Counted from the stretch's first letter, positions 34,857 to 43,139 are shown. The stretch: DNA of 64,000 nt from Sphingomonas sp. S1-29 (GCF_026167545.1 NZ_CP110678.1:2353501-2417500); one strand, 5' to 3'. The notes: generated from the sequence alone by a model not told the origin. Numbers and translations: made by a program.

Positions 34857-35387
34857 ATGATGGCCGAACAACGGATCACCAGCGGCAACAACTGCCCGCT
34901 GAAGGTGACCAGGGTGCGCGCTTCTGCTTGGACCGAGGCCAAGCGGCGGCGGTTCCTGGATGCGCTGGCGACGAGCTGCAACGTTCAACAATCGGCACGC
35001 AGCATCGGCATGACCAAGAACGGCGCGTACGCGCTGCGGGGGCGCGACGCGGGGTTCGCGGCAGCCTGGAGCGAGGCGATGCAGATGGGGGCCGTGCGGC
35101 TGGAGGAGGTGCTGCTCGAGAATGCGTTGGCCGCCGCCGAACGGCTGACGCGCGAGGGACCTTTATCGTTCGACGAAACCGCCGAGCCGATAGACGAAGC
35201 GCCCGCGCAACCGCTGACCGCCGATGAGATCCGGCTGATACTGTTCCTGCTGACCCGCCATGCCGACGGGCACAAAGGCTTGCGGCATATCGGCGGGAGG
35301 GCGCATCGCGCGACGCGCGAGGAAACCAACGCGGTCCTCAAGCGCAAGCTCGATTCGCTCGACCGGCGCATCAAGGCGGTCACGTGA
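34857..35387 (+). CDS. GTA small terminase-like DNA-binding protein (g1-like)
   Basis: The 176-aa protein has a helix-turn-helix region (WTEAKRRRFLDALATSCNVQ, QSARSIGMTKNGAYALRGRD) and a long helical part, fitting a small terminase (TerS) subunit as in RcGTA g1. It starts at ATG 34857 or 34860 after a G-rich stretch. Its stop overlaps the GTG start of the large terminase gene (GTGA), so the two are coupled. Confidence 0.75.
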   Translation: MMAEQRITSGNNCPLKVTRVRASAWTEAKRRRFLDALATSCNVQQSARSIGMTKNGAYALRGRDAGFAAAWSEAMQMGAVRLEEVLLENALAAAERLTREGPLSFDETAEPIDEAPAQPLTADEIRLILFLLTRHADGHKGLRHIGGRAHRATREETNAVLKRKLDSLDRRIKAVT

Positions 35388-36727
35388 TCGAGCGGGACGT
35401 GAGTGAAGAGGACGTGATCGGGGGGCTCGATCCCGAGATCGTCCGGCTGGTGCGGCTCGCCGCGCCGGTGCGCGAGCGGCTGCTCTGCGAGATGACGCAG
35501 GCGCAGCAGGCCGAGATCAACCAGCGCTGGTGGATGTGGGCGCATGCGGGGCAGCTGGCGCCGCCGGGCGACTGGCGCGTGTGGATGATCCGCGCGGGGC
35601 GGGGCTTCGGCAAGACGCGCGCGGGGGCCGAATGGGTGAGCGAGTTCGCGCGGCACCATCCGCACGGGCGGATCGCGCTGGTGGGCGCGACCTTCGACGA
35701 AGTGGTGCAGGTGATGATCACGGGGCTTAGCGGGCTGACCAGCGTCGCGCGCGAGGGCGAGACGGTGACGTGGCGACCGACGCTGCGGCAGGTCGAGTTC
35801 GGATCGGGGGCGCTGGCGCAGGTGTTCTCGGCGGCGTCGCCCGAGAAATTGCGCGGCCCCGAGCATGACGTCGCGTGGTGCGACGAACTGGGCAAATGGG
35901 GCAAGGGCGGCGAGGCGGCGTGGGACAATCTGGCGATGGGGATGCGCGCGAGCGAGCAGCCGCGGATATTGGTGACGACGACGCCGCGCCCGACCAGGCT
36001 GATGCGGCGGCTGCTGGCGATGCCCGATCTGGTCGAGACGCGCGGGCGGACGCGCGACAATCCGCATCTGCCCAAGAGCTTCGTCGGCGCGATGATCGCC
36101 GAATATGGCGGCTCGCGGCTGGGGCGGCAGGAGCTCGACGGCGAATTGCTCGACGATGTGGTGGGGGCATTGTGGACCCGCGCGCTGATCGAGCGCTGCC
36201 GGGTGCGCGCCGCGCCCGACCTGGTGCGCGTGGTGGTGGGGGTCGATCCGCCGGCGAGCGCGGGGGGCGATGCCTGCGGGATCGTCGCGGCGGGGCTGGG
36301 GACCGATGGGCTCGGCTATGTGATCGAGGATGCGAGCGTCGCGGGGTGCTCGCCGCAGGCCTGGGCGCGCGCGGTGGTGGGGTGCTACGAGCGCCATCGC
36401 GGCGACCTTGTGGTGGCCGAGGCGAATATGGGCGGCGACATGGTGCGCGACGTGCTCAAGGCGGCGCATGCGCTGCTGCCGGTGCGGCTGGTGCACGCAT
36501 CGAAGGGCAAGGTGGCGCGCGCCGAGCCGGTGGCGGCCTTGTATGAAAGCGGGCGGGTATTCCATGTCGGCGGGCTGGCGGCGCTCGAGGATGAATTGTG
36601 CGGGCTGTCGGTGGGGGGCGGCTATGAGGGGCCGGGGCGATCGCCCGACCGCGCCGATGCGTGCGTGTGGGCGCTGAACGCGCTGATGGTCGAGGCGCGC
36701 GGGGCGGCGGCGGTGCGGGTGGTGTGA
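35384..36727 (+). CDS. terL: GTA large terminase subunit (DNA packaging)
   Basis: TerL translocates DNA into the GTA capsid. The 447-aa protein has Walker A RAGRGFGKTRAG near residue 70, Walker B HDVAWCDELGKW near residue 165, then the nuclease domain VVVGVDPPASAGGDACGIVA with acidic catalytic residues and EANMGGDMVRDVLK. It matches RcGTA g2 and phage HK97/T4-like terminases. The GTG start overlaps TerS. Confidence 0.95.
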   Translation: MIERDVSEEDVIGGLDPEIVRLVRLAAPVRERLLCEMTQAQQAEINQRWWMWAHAGQLAPPGDWRVWMIRAGRGFGKTRAGAEWVSEFARHHPHGRIALVGATFDEVVQVMITGLSGLTSVAREGETVTWRPTLRQVEFGSGALAQVFSAASPEKLRGPEHDVAWCDELGKWGKGGEAAWDNLAMGMRASEQPRILVTTTPRPTRLMRRLLAMPDLVETRGRTRDNPHLPKSFVGAMIAEYGGSRLGRQELDGELLDDVVGALWTRALIERCRVRAAPDLVRVVVGVDPPASAGGDACGIVAAGLGTDGLGYVIEDASVAGCSPQAWARAVVGCYERHRGDLVVAEANMGGDMVRDVLKAAHALLPVRLVHASKGKVARAEPVAALYESGRVFHVGGLAALEDELCGLSVGGGYEGPGRSPDRADACVWALNALMVEARGAAAVRVV

Positions 36728-36780
36728 GTTGCGGGGGCACGGGGGCGGGCGTAGGATTGGGGGACTCGGGGAGTAGCGCG

Positions 36781-37059
36781 ATGAACAAGCCGGTGACGAT
36801 CGACCAGCAGGCGGCGGAACTCGACGCGGTGCGCGCGCGGGCACAGCCGCATGTCGACAGCGGGCGGTTCGAGACGGTCGAGGCGGTGCTGCGCGCCGGG
36901 CTCGACGCGCTCGACGACGAGGATCGCGCGATGGCGACGCCCGAATTCACCGCATGGCTGCGCGCGAAGGTAGCCGAGGCCGACGCCGACCCGCGGCCCT
37001 ATGTTTCGATGGAAGAGGCGTTCGCGCGGGTGCGGGCGGCGGCTGCCCAGCGGCGATGA
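36781..37059 (+). CDS. ParD-like antitoxin within the GTA cluster
   Basis: The 92-aa protein has a ribbon-helix-helix-like start (MNKPVTIDQQAAELDAVRAR, GRFETVEAVLRAGLDAL) and an acidic helical C-terminus (DADPRPYVSMEEAFARVR) that would wrap a toxin, as in ParD/CC2985 antitoxins. It overlaps the toxin gene by ATGA. The pair sits between terL and the portal gene, which are adjacent in RcGTA, so it is an insertion in the cluster. Confidence 0.85.
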   Translation: MNKPVTIDQQAAELDAVRARAQPHVDSGRFETVEAVLRAGLDALDDEDRAMATPEFTAWLRAKVAEADADPRPYVSMEEAFARVRAAAAQRR

Positions 37060-37361
37060 AGCCGTTGCCCGTTCGGTTCGCCGAACCAGCAATCGACGAC
37101 ATGATCGCGCTGCACCTGTGGGTCGAGACCCGGGCGAGTATCGCTGTTGCAGACGATTATCAGGCGAGGCTCGAGGAGCATTGCGCAAGGCTGTGCGATT
37201 TCCCGCGGCGGGGATCGCCGCGTCCCGAATTGGGCGAAGGAATCCGGTCGCTGACGTTCGAGCGGCGGATTTCGATCCTGTACCGCGTCGATGACGACCA
37301 GGTCAGTATCCTGAGGCTGATGGGTGCGGCGACCGACATGAGCGCGCTGTCGCTCTACTGA
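37056..37361 (+). CDS. ParE/RelE-superfamily toxin within the GTA cluster
   Basis: The 101-aa product has the ParE fold pattern: FAEPAIDDMIALHLWVETRA, then DDYQARLEEHCARLCDFPRR, GSPRPELGEGIRSLTFERRI, and strand ISILYRVDDDQVSILRLMGA. ParE toxins target gyrase; RelE-like relatives cleave mRNA, and the target here is unknown. ATG 37056 overlaps the antitoxin stop (ATGA), the usual antitoxin-first order. Confidence 0.88.
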   Translation: MKPLPVRFAEPAIDDMIALHLWVETRASIAVADDYQARLEEHCARLCDFPRRGSPRPELGEGIRSLTFERRISILYRVDDDQVSILRLMGAATDMSALSLY

Positions 37362-37384
37362 GCGACGATCGAACGGAGATTCAC

Positions 37385-38488
37385 ATGAAATGGTTCGGCA
37401 GGAAGGCCGGGCGCGAGGGATCGCGTCCGGTGTTGGCAGGTGCGCATTCGCTTCGGTTGGGGGAATGGCCGAGCGGCTATGAGGCGCAGGTGCGCGAGGG
37501 CTATTGCGCCAATCCGGTGGCGCAACGCGCGGTGCGGCTGGTCGCCGAGGCGGTGGGGAGCGCGCCGGTGGCGGCGTCGGATCCGGCGCTGGGGGCGCTG
37601 GTGGCCGAGCGATCGGCGGGGCAGCCGTTGCTCGAGACGCTGGCGGCGCAGCTGCTGCTGCACGGCAATTGCTTCGCGCAGGTGATCTGCGATCCGCAGG
37701 GGCGGGTGATCGAATTGTTCGCGCTGCGGCCCGAACGGGTGACGATCGAGGCCGATGCGCTGGGCTGGCCGGTGGCCTATCGCTACCGCGTCGGCGAGCG
37801 ATCGGTGCGGCTGGGCGAGGATGGCGCCGGGCGGCCGGGGGTGGTGCATGTGCGCGGCTTCCACCCGCTCGACGACCATTATGGCCTGGGGTGCATGGGC
37901 GCGGCGGCGGGGGCGGTGGCGATCCACAATGCCGCGACGCGCTGGAACAAGGCGCTGCTCGACAATGCCGCGCGGCCTTCGGGGGCGCTGGTGCACGACA
38001 GCCGCGACGGCGGGGTGCTGAGCCCCGACCAGTTCGAGCGGCTCAAGACCGAGATGCTCGCGGGGTTCCAGGGGGCGAGCAATGCCGGGCGGCCGATGCT
38101 GCTCGAAGGCGGGCTGACCTGGCAGGCGATGAGCATGACGCCCGCCGACATGGATTTCGTGAGCCTGAAGGCGGCGGCGGCGCGCGAGATCGCGCTGGCC
38201 TTTGGCGTGCCGCCGATGCTGCTGGGGCTGCCGGGGGACAATGCGTACGCGAATTATCGCGAGGCCAATCGCGCGCTGTGGCGCCAGGCGGTGCTGCCGC
38301 TGGCGGGCAAGATCCTGGGCGCGATCGCCGAGGATCTGCGGCCCTGGTTCGCAGGGGGAACGCTGGCGGTGGACCTCGAGCAGGTGCCGGCGCTGAGCGA
38401 AGATCGCTCGGCGCTGTGGGCGCGGGTGAGCGGCGCCGACTTCCTGACCGACGAGGAGAAACGCGAGATGCTGGGGGTGGGGCGATGA
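37385..38488 (+). CDS. GTA portal protein (HK97 family, g3-like)
   Basis: The portal forms the dodecameric DNA gate at one vertex of the capsid. The 367-aa protein has VAQRAVRLVAEAVGSAPVAA, the GLGCMGAAAGAVAIHNAATR clip region, AAAAREIALAFGVPPMLLGL and the HK97 portal hallmark ANYREANRALWRQAVLPLAG. It starts at 37385 after GGAG. Its stop overlaps the DUF6127 gene. Confidence 0.95.
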   Translation: MKWFGRKAGREGSRPVLAGAHSLRLGEWPSGYEAQVREGYCANPVAQRAVRLVAEAVGSAPVAASDPALGALVAERSAGQPLLETLAAQLLLHGNCFAQVICDPQGRVIELFALRPERVTIEADALGWPVAYRYRVGERSVRLGEDGAGRPGVVHVRGFHPLDDHYGLGCMGAAAGAVAIHNAATRWNKALLDNAARPSGALVHDSRDGGVLSPDQFERLKTEMLAGFQGASNAGRPMLLEGGLTWQAMSMTPADMDFVSLKAAAAREIALAFGVPPMLLGLPGDNAYANYREANRALWRQAVLPLAGKILGAIAEDLRPWFAGGTLAVDLEQVPALSEDRSALWARVSGADFLTDEEKREMLGVGR

Positions 38489-38787
38489 GCGCGATGCTCG
38501 CCGAGCTGTTGCGGCAGGCACAGGACGAAGGCGCGTCGGTGGCAACGCTGCGCGGGATCGCCGAGGAGGCGGGCGAAGTGGCCGCGGCGCGCGCGCTCGA
38601 CCGGCTGGGGCTGAGCGATGCGGGGGCGGCGAAGGATATGGCGGAGCTTCGCGAACTGCTGGCGGCGTGGCGCGATGCGAAGCGGTCGGCGGTGAAGGCG
38701 TTGATCGGGTGGGTGGCGCGGATGGCGTGCGCGGTGCTGCTGGTGGGGTTGGCGGTGCGGTTGGGGTTTGGGGGGTGGGTTAAGTGA
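38485..38787 (+). CDS. DUF6127 family GTA protein
   Basis: The 100-aa protein has an N-terminal helical part (LAELLRQAQDEGASVATLRG, AARALDRLGLSDAGAAKDMA) and a C-terminal membrane segment (MACAVLLVGLAVRLGFGGW). It lies between portal and prohead protease and overlaps both by ATGA/GTGA. DUF6127 proteins occupy this position in sphingomonad GTA clusters; the function is unknown to me. Confidence 0.82.
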   Translation: MSAMLAELLRQAQDEGASVATLRGIAEEAGEVAAARALDRLGLSDAGAAKDMAELRELLAAWRDAKRSAVKALIGWVARMACAVLLVGLAVRLGFGGWVK

Positions 38788-39212
38788 GGGTTGGGGATGG
38801 CAGCGTAGCATCACTGCCCCTCTCCCCGGCCCTCTCCCCTGAAGGGGAGAGGGAGGCTTGCAGGTTTTCGGGGTATGCGGCGGTGTTCGATTGTCCGGAT
38901 CGCGGGGGGGATGTGGTTCGGCGGGGGGCTTTTGCCGGGGCGGGGGCGGTGCCGTTGCTTTGGGAGCATGGCGCCATTGTCGGGCGGATCGAGGCGGTGG
39001 CGGAGGATGGGCGCGGGTTGCGGGTGGCGGGGGTGGTCGAGGATGCGCGGGCGGCGGCGCTGGTGGCGGCGGGGGCGCTGACGGGGCTGTCGTTCGGCTA
39101 TCGCGCGCGGGCGGTGCGGCACGGGGTGTATCGGGAGTTGCTGGCGGTCGAACTGGTCGAGGTGAGTTTGGTCGCGCAGCCGATGCAGCGATTGGCGCGG
39201 GTGGACGCTTGA
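38784..39212 (+). CDS. GTA prohead protease (HK97 family, g4-like)
   Basis: This 142-aa protease would cleave the capsid protein during maturation. The family core is FSGYAAVFDCPDRGGDVVRR, GAVPLLWEHGAIVGRIEAVA, then LTGLSFGYRARAVRHGV and LLAVELVEVSLVAQPMQRL, with the catalytic His in WEHGA and Ser in GLSFGY. Residues of about 10-24 ([15 protein letters not shown]) are encoded by a family C palindrome at 38815-38853, translated in frame. GTG start 38784 is in the GTGA overlap. The IS1595 element lies downstream. Confidence 0.9.
   Translation: MRVGDGSVASLPLSPALSPEGEREACRFSGYAAVFDCPDRGGDVVRRGAFAGAGAVPLLWEHGAIVGRIEAVAEDGRGLRVAGVVEDARAAALVAAGALTGLSFGYRARAVRHGVYRELLAVELVEVSLVAQPMQRLARVDA
38815..38853. 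repeat. Family C palindrome inside the prohead protease gene
   Basis: CTGCCCCTCTCCCCGGCCCT then CTCCCCTGAAGGGGAGAGGG forms a hairpin, the same sequence as at 6075-6117. Confidence 0.82.
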
Positions 39213-39213
39213 T

Positions 39214-39301
39214 CCGTTCGTGCTGAGCTTGTCGAAGCACCGCCCTTTCTGTCCGGCGTAGGCAGATGAAGAACGGCACTTCGACAAGCTCAGTGCGAAC
39301 G
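39214..39301. repeat. Palindromic repeat, CGTTCGTGCTGAGC family
   Basis: Arms CCGTTCGTGCTGAGCTTGTC and CTTCGACAAGCTCAGTGCGA flank an inner region of about 40 bases. It is a known-type bacterial palindrome and lies between protease and capsid genes. Confidence 0.82.
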
Positions 39302-39326
39302 GGGAGGGGACGGCCGCTGCGTATCC

Positions 39327-39404
39327 GTCACCCCAGCGGAGGCTGGGGTCTGGCGGTGAGGTTGGGGTCCACAACGGAGAGACCCCAGCTTTCGCTGGGG
39401 TGAC
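39327..39404. repeat. Palindromic repeat with GTCACCCC...GGGGTGAC ends
   Basis: GTCACCCCAGCGGAGGCTGG and AGCTTTCGCTGGGGTGACG mark the ends. The ends resemble those of the GIY-YIG elements but the inner arms read CCAGC instead of CGGAC. Confidence 0.75.
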
Positions 39405-39528
39405 GACGTGGCGCTGGGTGACGGCGCTTTTTTGATGGGTTTTGCGAAGGGCGTGCTGGGTGGCGCGCCCTTTTTCTTTTGGCGTTATTGTACTTGACGT
39501 ACCCAGTGGGAACGAGTAGTCAGACTGC

Positions 39529-40458
39529 ATGAGCAGCGCCCTTTCCGCCCCGCACTTCCACAACGAAGAAGCCGCCTACACCTACGTTGAGGCGCGCATC
39601 TGGCCAGAAGGTCCGGTGTGCCCTCACTGTGGCGGTGTCGAGCGCATCAGCAAGATGCAGGGCAAGTCCACTCGCGTTGGTGCGTACAAGTGCTACCAGT
39701 GCCGCAAGCCGTTCACCGTCAAGATCGGGACCATTTTTGAGGACTCTAAGGTCGCCATGCACCTTTGGCTTCAGGCGATGTATCTGATCGCTGGCAGCAA
39801 GAAAGGCATTTCGAGCAATCAGCTTCACCGCACTTTGGGTGTCACCCTCAAGACCGCTTGGTTCATGTCGCACCGTATCCGCGAAGCGATGCGCTCCGAC
39901 AATGGCGATATGTTCGGCACTGGCGGCGGCATAGTCGAAGTCGATGAAACCTTCATTGGTCAGCTTAAGGGCGTCCAGAAAAAGCGCGCCTTTCATCATA
40001 AGATGAAGGTTCTGGCGCTGGTGGACCGCGATAGCGGCAAGGCTCGCACCATGGTCATTGACAACGTGAACGCCTCAACTCTTATGCCGATCGTTCTCAA
40101 CAACGTTGCCCGCGAAGCACGCGTGATGACCGACGAGCACAGCGGCTACCGCGATATGAAGCATTATTTCGCCGCACACGGGACCACTAGCCACGGCAAG
40201 GGGCAGTACGTGAACCTTGAGGACCGCACTGTGCACAGCAACACCGTCGAGGGCTATTTCAGCATCTTCAAGCGCGGGATGAAGGGCGTGTACCAATTCT
40301 GCGGCGAGCAGCATCTGCACCGCTACCTCGCGGAGTTTGAGTTCCGCTACAACAACCGCATTGCGCTCGGCTGTAACGACGCGGATCGCGCCGACGCCTT
40401 GCTATCCGGTATCGTCGGCAAGCGTCTCACTTATCAAACAGCTAATCGGGGAGCGTAA
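39529..40458 (+). CDS. IS1595-family transposase
   Basis: The 309-aa transposase has an N-terminal zinc ribbon (CPHC at 31-34, CYQC at 55-58) and an ISXO2-like catalytic core: EVDETFIG near Asp 139, MTDEHSGYRDM near Asp 202 and HSNTVEGYFSIFKRG near residues 237-251. Codon use and GC are visibly lower than those of neighbours, which supports recent transfer. It is complete and appears intact. Confidence 0.97.
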   Translation: MSSALSAPHFHNEEAAYTYVEARIWPEGPVCPHCGGVERISKMQGKSTRVGAYKCYQCRKPFTVKIGTIFEDSKVAMHLWLQAMYLIAGSKKGISSNQLHRTLGVTLKTAWFMSHRIREAMRSDNGDMFGTGGGIVEVDETFIGQLKGVQKKRAFHHKMKVLALVDRDSGKARTMVIDNVNASTLMPIVLNNVAREARVMTDEHSGYRDMKHYFAAHGTTSHGKGQYVNLEDRTVHSNTVEGYFSIFKRGMKGVYQFCGEQHLHRYLAEFEFRYNNRIALGCNDADRADALLSGIVGKRLTYQTANRGA

Positions 40459-40463
40459 GGGCG

Positions 40464-40628
40464 ATGCCCAAAAAGGCGCCGGGGATGACCCCGGAAGATC
40501 AGAGCGAAGCGTTCAAGCGAGAGGCTCAAAGGCTAATCGACGCTGGAGAACTAAACCCCACAGACGCCGATGAAGCACTCAGCCGATTAACGGAAAAATC
40601 GGCGCTCAAAGCACCCACAAACGAGTGA
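40464..40628 (+). CDS. Small IS1595 passenger protein
   Basis: The 54-aa product begins MPKKAPGMTPEDQSEAFKRE and continues AQRLIDAGELNPTDADEALS. Similar short proteins with an MTPxxQSxxF motif accompany IS1595-type transposases in other bacteria as I recall; function unknown. ATG 40464 follows TAAGGG. It starts 5 bases after the transposase stop and overlaps the next gene by GTGA. Confidence 0.72.
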   Translation: MPKKAPGMTPEDQSEAFKREAQRLIDAGELNPTDADEALSRLTEKSALKAPTNE

Positions 40629-41422
40629 CGGCATCAGACCCATTCGAGCGCCCTCAACAGCTCATCAATTGGTCTACAGAAGCCATTGATGAAGCCTATG
40701 GTTGCTGGAGAGATTTTGGCAACAGCGTGAACCTGCCCATTGTCGAGGAGAGAAATCCGAAGACCGGAGATGTAGTTGTTAAGATCGTGCTGCAAAATCC
40801 GATCCCTTCTGTCATAGGACGGAAATGCACTGAGGCTCTCAACAATCTTAAAAACTCCTTCGACCAGAGTCTTTTCGCCTGCTGCGCTTCCATCAACAAG
40901 CCTGTCAAGGACGCACACTTCCCTTGGGCCGACAATCCCGACCCTAGCTTGAAGCGGAGACTCGTTCATAAGGACACGGGTAAAGATCTGATCCCTAGGG
41001 AAGTTGGGGATATAATCAGACGGCACCACCCATACCCAACTGGGAATGGTTATACCGGCGGCAATGATCTGATTAGGAGCCTCGCTAGGCTCGCCAATGG
41101 CAAGCACACGGTCGGAATCTCCATCGGTTGCGCATCGAGCCAAATTACATTCCCTAACCGACAAGGGCCAATGTTCGCCGGCGATTATCTCCGAGAGTTT
41201 TCGCCGCGGTGGGATTCTGTGAAAAATGAGATGATACTTGCCCGATATCGGCTCTCCGGCATGCAGAGCGAGGGTAAGTACGTTGTCGTAATGCATGTAT
41301 TGCTTGATGTTCCCACGCCCGTGGGGCCGATCGATGCTTTTTCCGCCCTCTACCTTTTCCGAGATAAGGCGCAGACAGTCTTGCATGATCTGCAAGCCCT
41401 TGCGGTGACCGCAACCAATTAG
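40625..41422 (+). CDS. Unknown 265-aa IS1595 passenger protein
   Basis: I do not recognise this protein. It starts MTASDPFERPQQLINWSTEA and has EERNPKTGDVVVKIVLQNPI, PREVGDIIRRHHPYPTGNGY, CASSQITFPNRQGPMFAGDY and VVMHVLLDVPTPVGPIDAFS. It lies inside the IS, in the GTGA overlap with the short passenger gene, and has the same low GC as the transposase. Mixed alpha/beta character and no signal peptide suggest a cytoplasmic enzyme or binding protein. Confidence 0.8.
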   Translation: MTASDPFERPQQLINWSTEAIDEAYGCWRDFGNSVNLPIVEERNPKTGDVVVKIVLQNPIPSVIGRKCTEALNNLKNSFDQSLFACCASINKPVKDAHFPWADNPDPSLKRRLVHKDTGKDLIPREVGDIIRRHHPYPTGNGYTGGNDLIRSLARLANGKHTVGISIGCASSQITFPNRQGPMFAGDYLREFSPRWDSVKNEMILARYRLSGMQSEGKYVVVMHVLLDVPTPVGPIDAFSALYLFRDKAQTVLHDLQALAVTATN

Positions 41423-41497
41423 ACTATTCATCTTCGCACCCATATGGGTACGCGATGTATAATAACGCCTTTCTTTTGGGCGAGGGAAGGAATGCAC

Positions 41498-42517
41498 ATG
41501 AGCGATTTGGAGATGATGGCGACCGCGCGGCCGATGCTGAGCGGGGCGCAGGCGCCGGCGGCGACTGCGGCGTTTGCCGGGTTCCTGCGCAGCGGCGCGG
41601 GCGGGCTGGAGATGAAGGCGTTTACCGGGGTGACGGGGGCCGAGGGCGGCTATGCGGTGCCGCGCGAGCTCGACGCGATGATCGATCGGGTGGTCAAGGC
41701 GGCGAGCCCGATCCGGGGAATCGCCAACGTCGTCCAGGTGGGGTCGAACGGCTATCGCAAGCTGGTGACGAGCGGTGGCACGCCATCGGGCTGGGCTAGC
41801 GAGACCGCGGCGCGCGGCGAGACCGCGACGCCGGTGTTCCACGAGATCGCGCCGGCGATGGGCGAATTGTTCGCCAACCCGGCGGCGAGCCAGACGATGC
41901 TCGACGATGCGGGCTTCGACGTCGAGGCGTGGCTGGCGGGCGAGATCGCGATGGAGTTCGCCAAGGCCGAAGGCAGCGCGTTCGTCAACGGCGACGGGGT
42001 CGACAAGCCGCGCGGCTTCCTGACCGGGGCGACCTCGGCCGCGGGCGATGCGACGCGGGCGTTCGGGACGATCCAGCATCTGGCGAGCGGCGCGGCGGGC
42101 GATTTCGGCGCCAATCCGGGCGAGCGGCTGATCGACCTGGTCCATGCGCTGCGCTCGCCGTACCGGCAGGGCGCGACCTGGGTGATGAACGCCAGCACGA
42201 TGGCGCGAATCCGCAAGTTCAAGACGACCGACGGCGCGTTCCTGTGGACGCCAGGGCTGGCGAGCGGGCAGCCCGACAGCCTGCTCGGCTATCCGGTGGT
42301 CGAGGCCGAGGACATGCCCGACATCGCCGCGAACAGCCTGTCGATCGCCTTCGGCAATTTCCGCGCGGGCTATCTGATCGCCGAGCGCAGCGAAACCGCG
42401 GTGCTGCGCGACCCCTATAGCAACAAGCCGTTCGTCCATTTCTACGCCACCAAGCGGGTCGGCGGCGCGGTGAGCAATTCGGAAGCGATCAAGCTGCTGC
42501 GCTTCGCCGCCGCCTGA
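41498..42517 (+). CDS. GTA major capsid protein (HK97 fold, g5-like)
   Basis: The 339-aa capsid protein has VTGAEGGYAVPRELDAMIDR, IANVVQVGSNGYRKLV, GELFANPAASQTMLDDAGFD, then FVNGDGVDKPRGFLTG and PYSNKPFVHFYATKRVGGAV, typical of GTA HK97-fold capsids. Only about 45 residues precede the GGYAVP region, so a long N-terminal scaffolding (delta) segment seen in many HK97-type capsids is missing. ATG 41498 is chosen because GGGAAGGA is six bases upstream; an ATG at 41492 is possible. The IS1595 element ends 28 bases upstream. Confidence 0.93.
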   Translation: MSDLEMMATARPMLSGAQAPAATAAFAGFLRSGAGGLEMKAFTGVTGAEGGYAVPRELDAMIDRVVKAASPIRGIANVVQVGSNGYRKLVTSGGTPSGWASETAARGETATPVFHEIAPAMGELFANPAASQTMLDDAGFDVEAWLAGEIAMEFAKAEGSAFVNGDGVDKPRGFLTGATSAAGDATRAFGTIQHLASGAAGDFGANPGERLIDLVHALRSPYRQGATWVMNASTMARIRKFKTTDGAFLWTPGLASGQPDSLLGYPVVEAEDMPDIAANSLSIAFGNFRAGYLIAERSETAVLRDPYSNKPFVHFYATKRVGGAVSNSEAIKLLRFAAA

Positions 42518-42581
42518 TCGCGGGCGCCGCCCGGGGGACCGGGCGGCGTTTCGCGCGACCGAGGGGCAGGGGGAGGATGCG

Positions 42582-43139
42582 ATGACGGGGACGGGCGGGC
42601 CGGGGGGCCATGCGCTGAGCGAGGGCGACCGTGCGGCGGCGGTGGCGCAGGTGCGCGCGCTGCTGCGATCGGACAGCGATGCCGAGGATGCGCTGTTGGG
42701 GCGGCTGATCGACGAGGGCTTTGCGCTCGCCGAATTGTTCACCGGGCAGGTGCTGATCGCGCGCGCGGTGACCGAGGCGATGCGCGGCGACGGGACTTGG
42801 CAGCGGCTGCGCGCGACGCCGGTGCGCGCGGTGACGGGGGTCGCCGATGCCGATGGCGCGATGCTGCCGCCCGAGCGCTACGCGATCGACATCGATGCGG
42901 CGGGTGACGGTTGGGTGCGGGTACGAACCACCAATGCCGCGCGGATGGTGGTGACGCTCACCGCCGGGCTCGCCGACGACTGGAGCGCGCTGCCGCCGGG
43001 GATTGCCGGCGGGATCGTCCGGCTGGCGGCGCATCGTTTCGGCGCGCGCGAGGAGGACGGCGTGCCGCCGGCGGCGGTGGCGGCGTTGTGGCGGCCGTGG
43101 CGGCGGATTCGGTTGCACGATGTGCGGGTGCCGGCGTGA
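42582..43139 (+). CDS. GTA head-tail connector (g6-like)
   Basis: The 185-aa protein resembles the phiE125 gp8/HK97 gp6-type connector: VAQVRALLRSDSDAEDALLG, LIDEGFALAELFTGQVLIAR, TAGLADDWSALPPGIAGGIV and LAAHRFGAREEDGVPPAAVA. It would link portal to tail. ATG 42582 follows GGGGGAGGATGCG. Its stop overlaps a small GTA gene. Confidence 0.88.
   Translation: MTGTGGPGGHALSEGDRAAAVAQVRALLRSDSDAEDALLGRLIDEGFALAELFTGQVLIARAVTEAMRGDGTWQRLRATPVRAVTGVADADGAMLPPERYAIDIDAAGDGWVRVRTTNAARMVVTLTAGLADDWSALPPGIAGGIVRLAAHRFGAREEDGVPPAAVAALWRPWRRIRLHDVRVPA

Larger units (their letters stand above)
39481..41469 (+). mobile_element. IS1595-family insertion sequence with 8-bp target duplication
   Basis: The 1,989-base element has imperfect terminal inverted repeats: left GGCGTTATTGTAC...CGTACCCA and right (complement) GGCGTTATTATAC...CGTACCCA. 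The flanking 8 bases are TTTCTTTT on both sides (39473-39480 and 41470-41477), the duplication size known for this family. It carries a transposase and two passenger genes. It splits the prohead protease from the capsid gene. Confidence 0.95.

Noticed and set aside
40634..42742. Long minus-strand frame across the IS passenger and capsid genes
   Set aside because: It crosses the IS boundary, is antisense to two convincing genes and has low-complexity composition.
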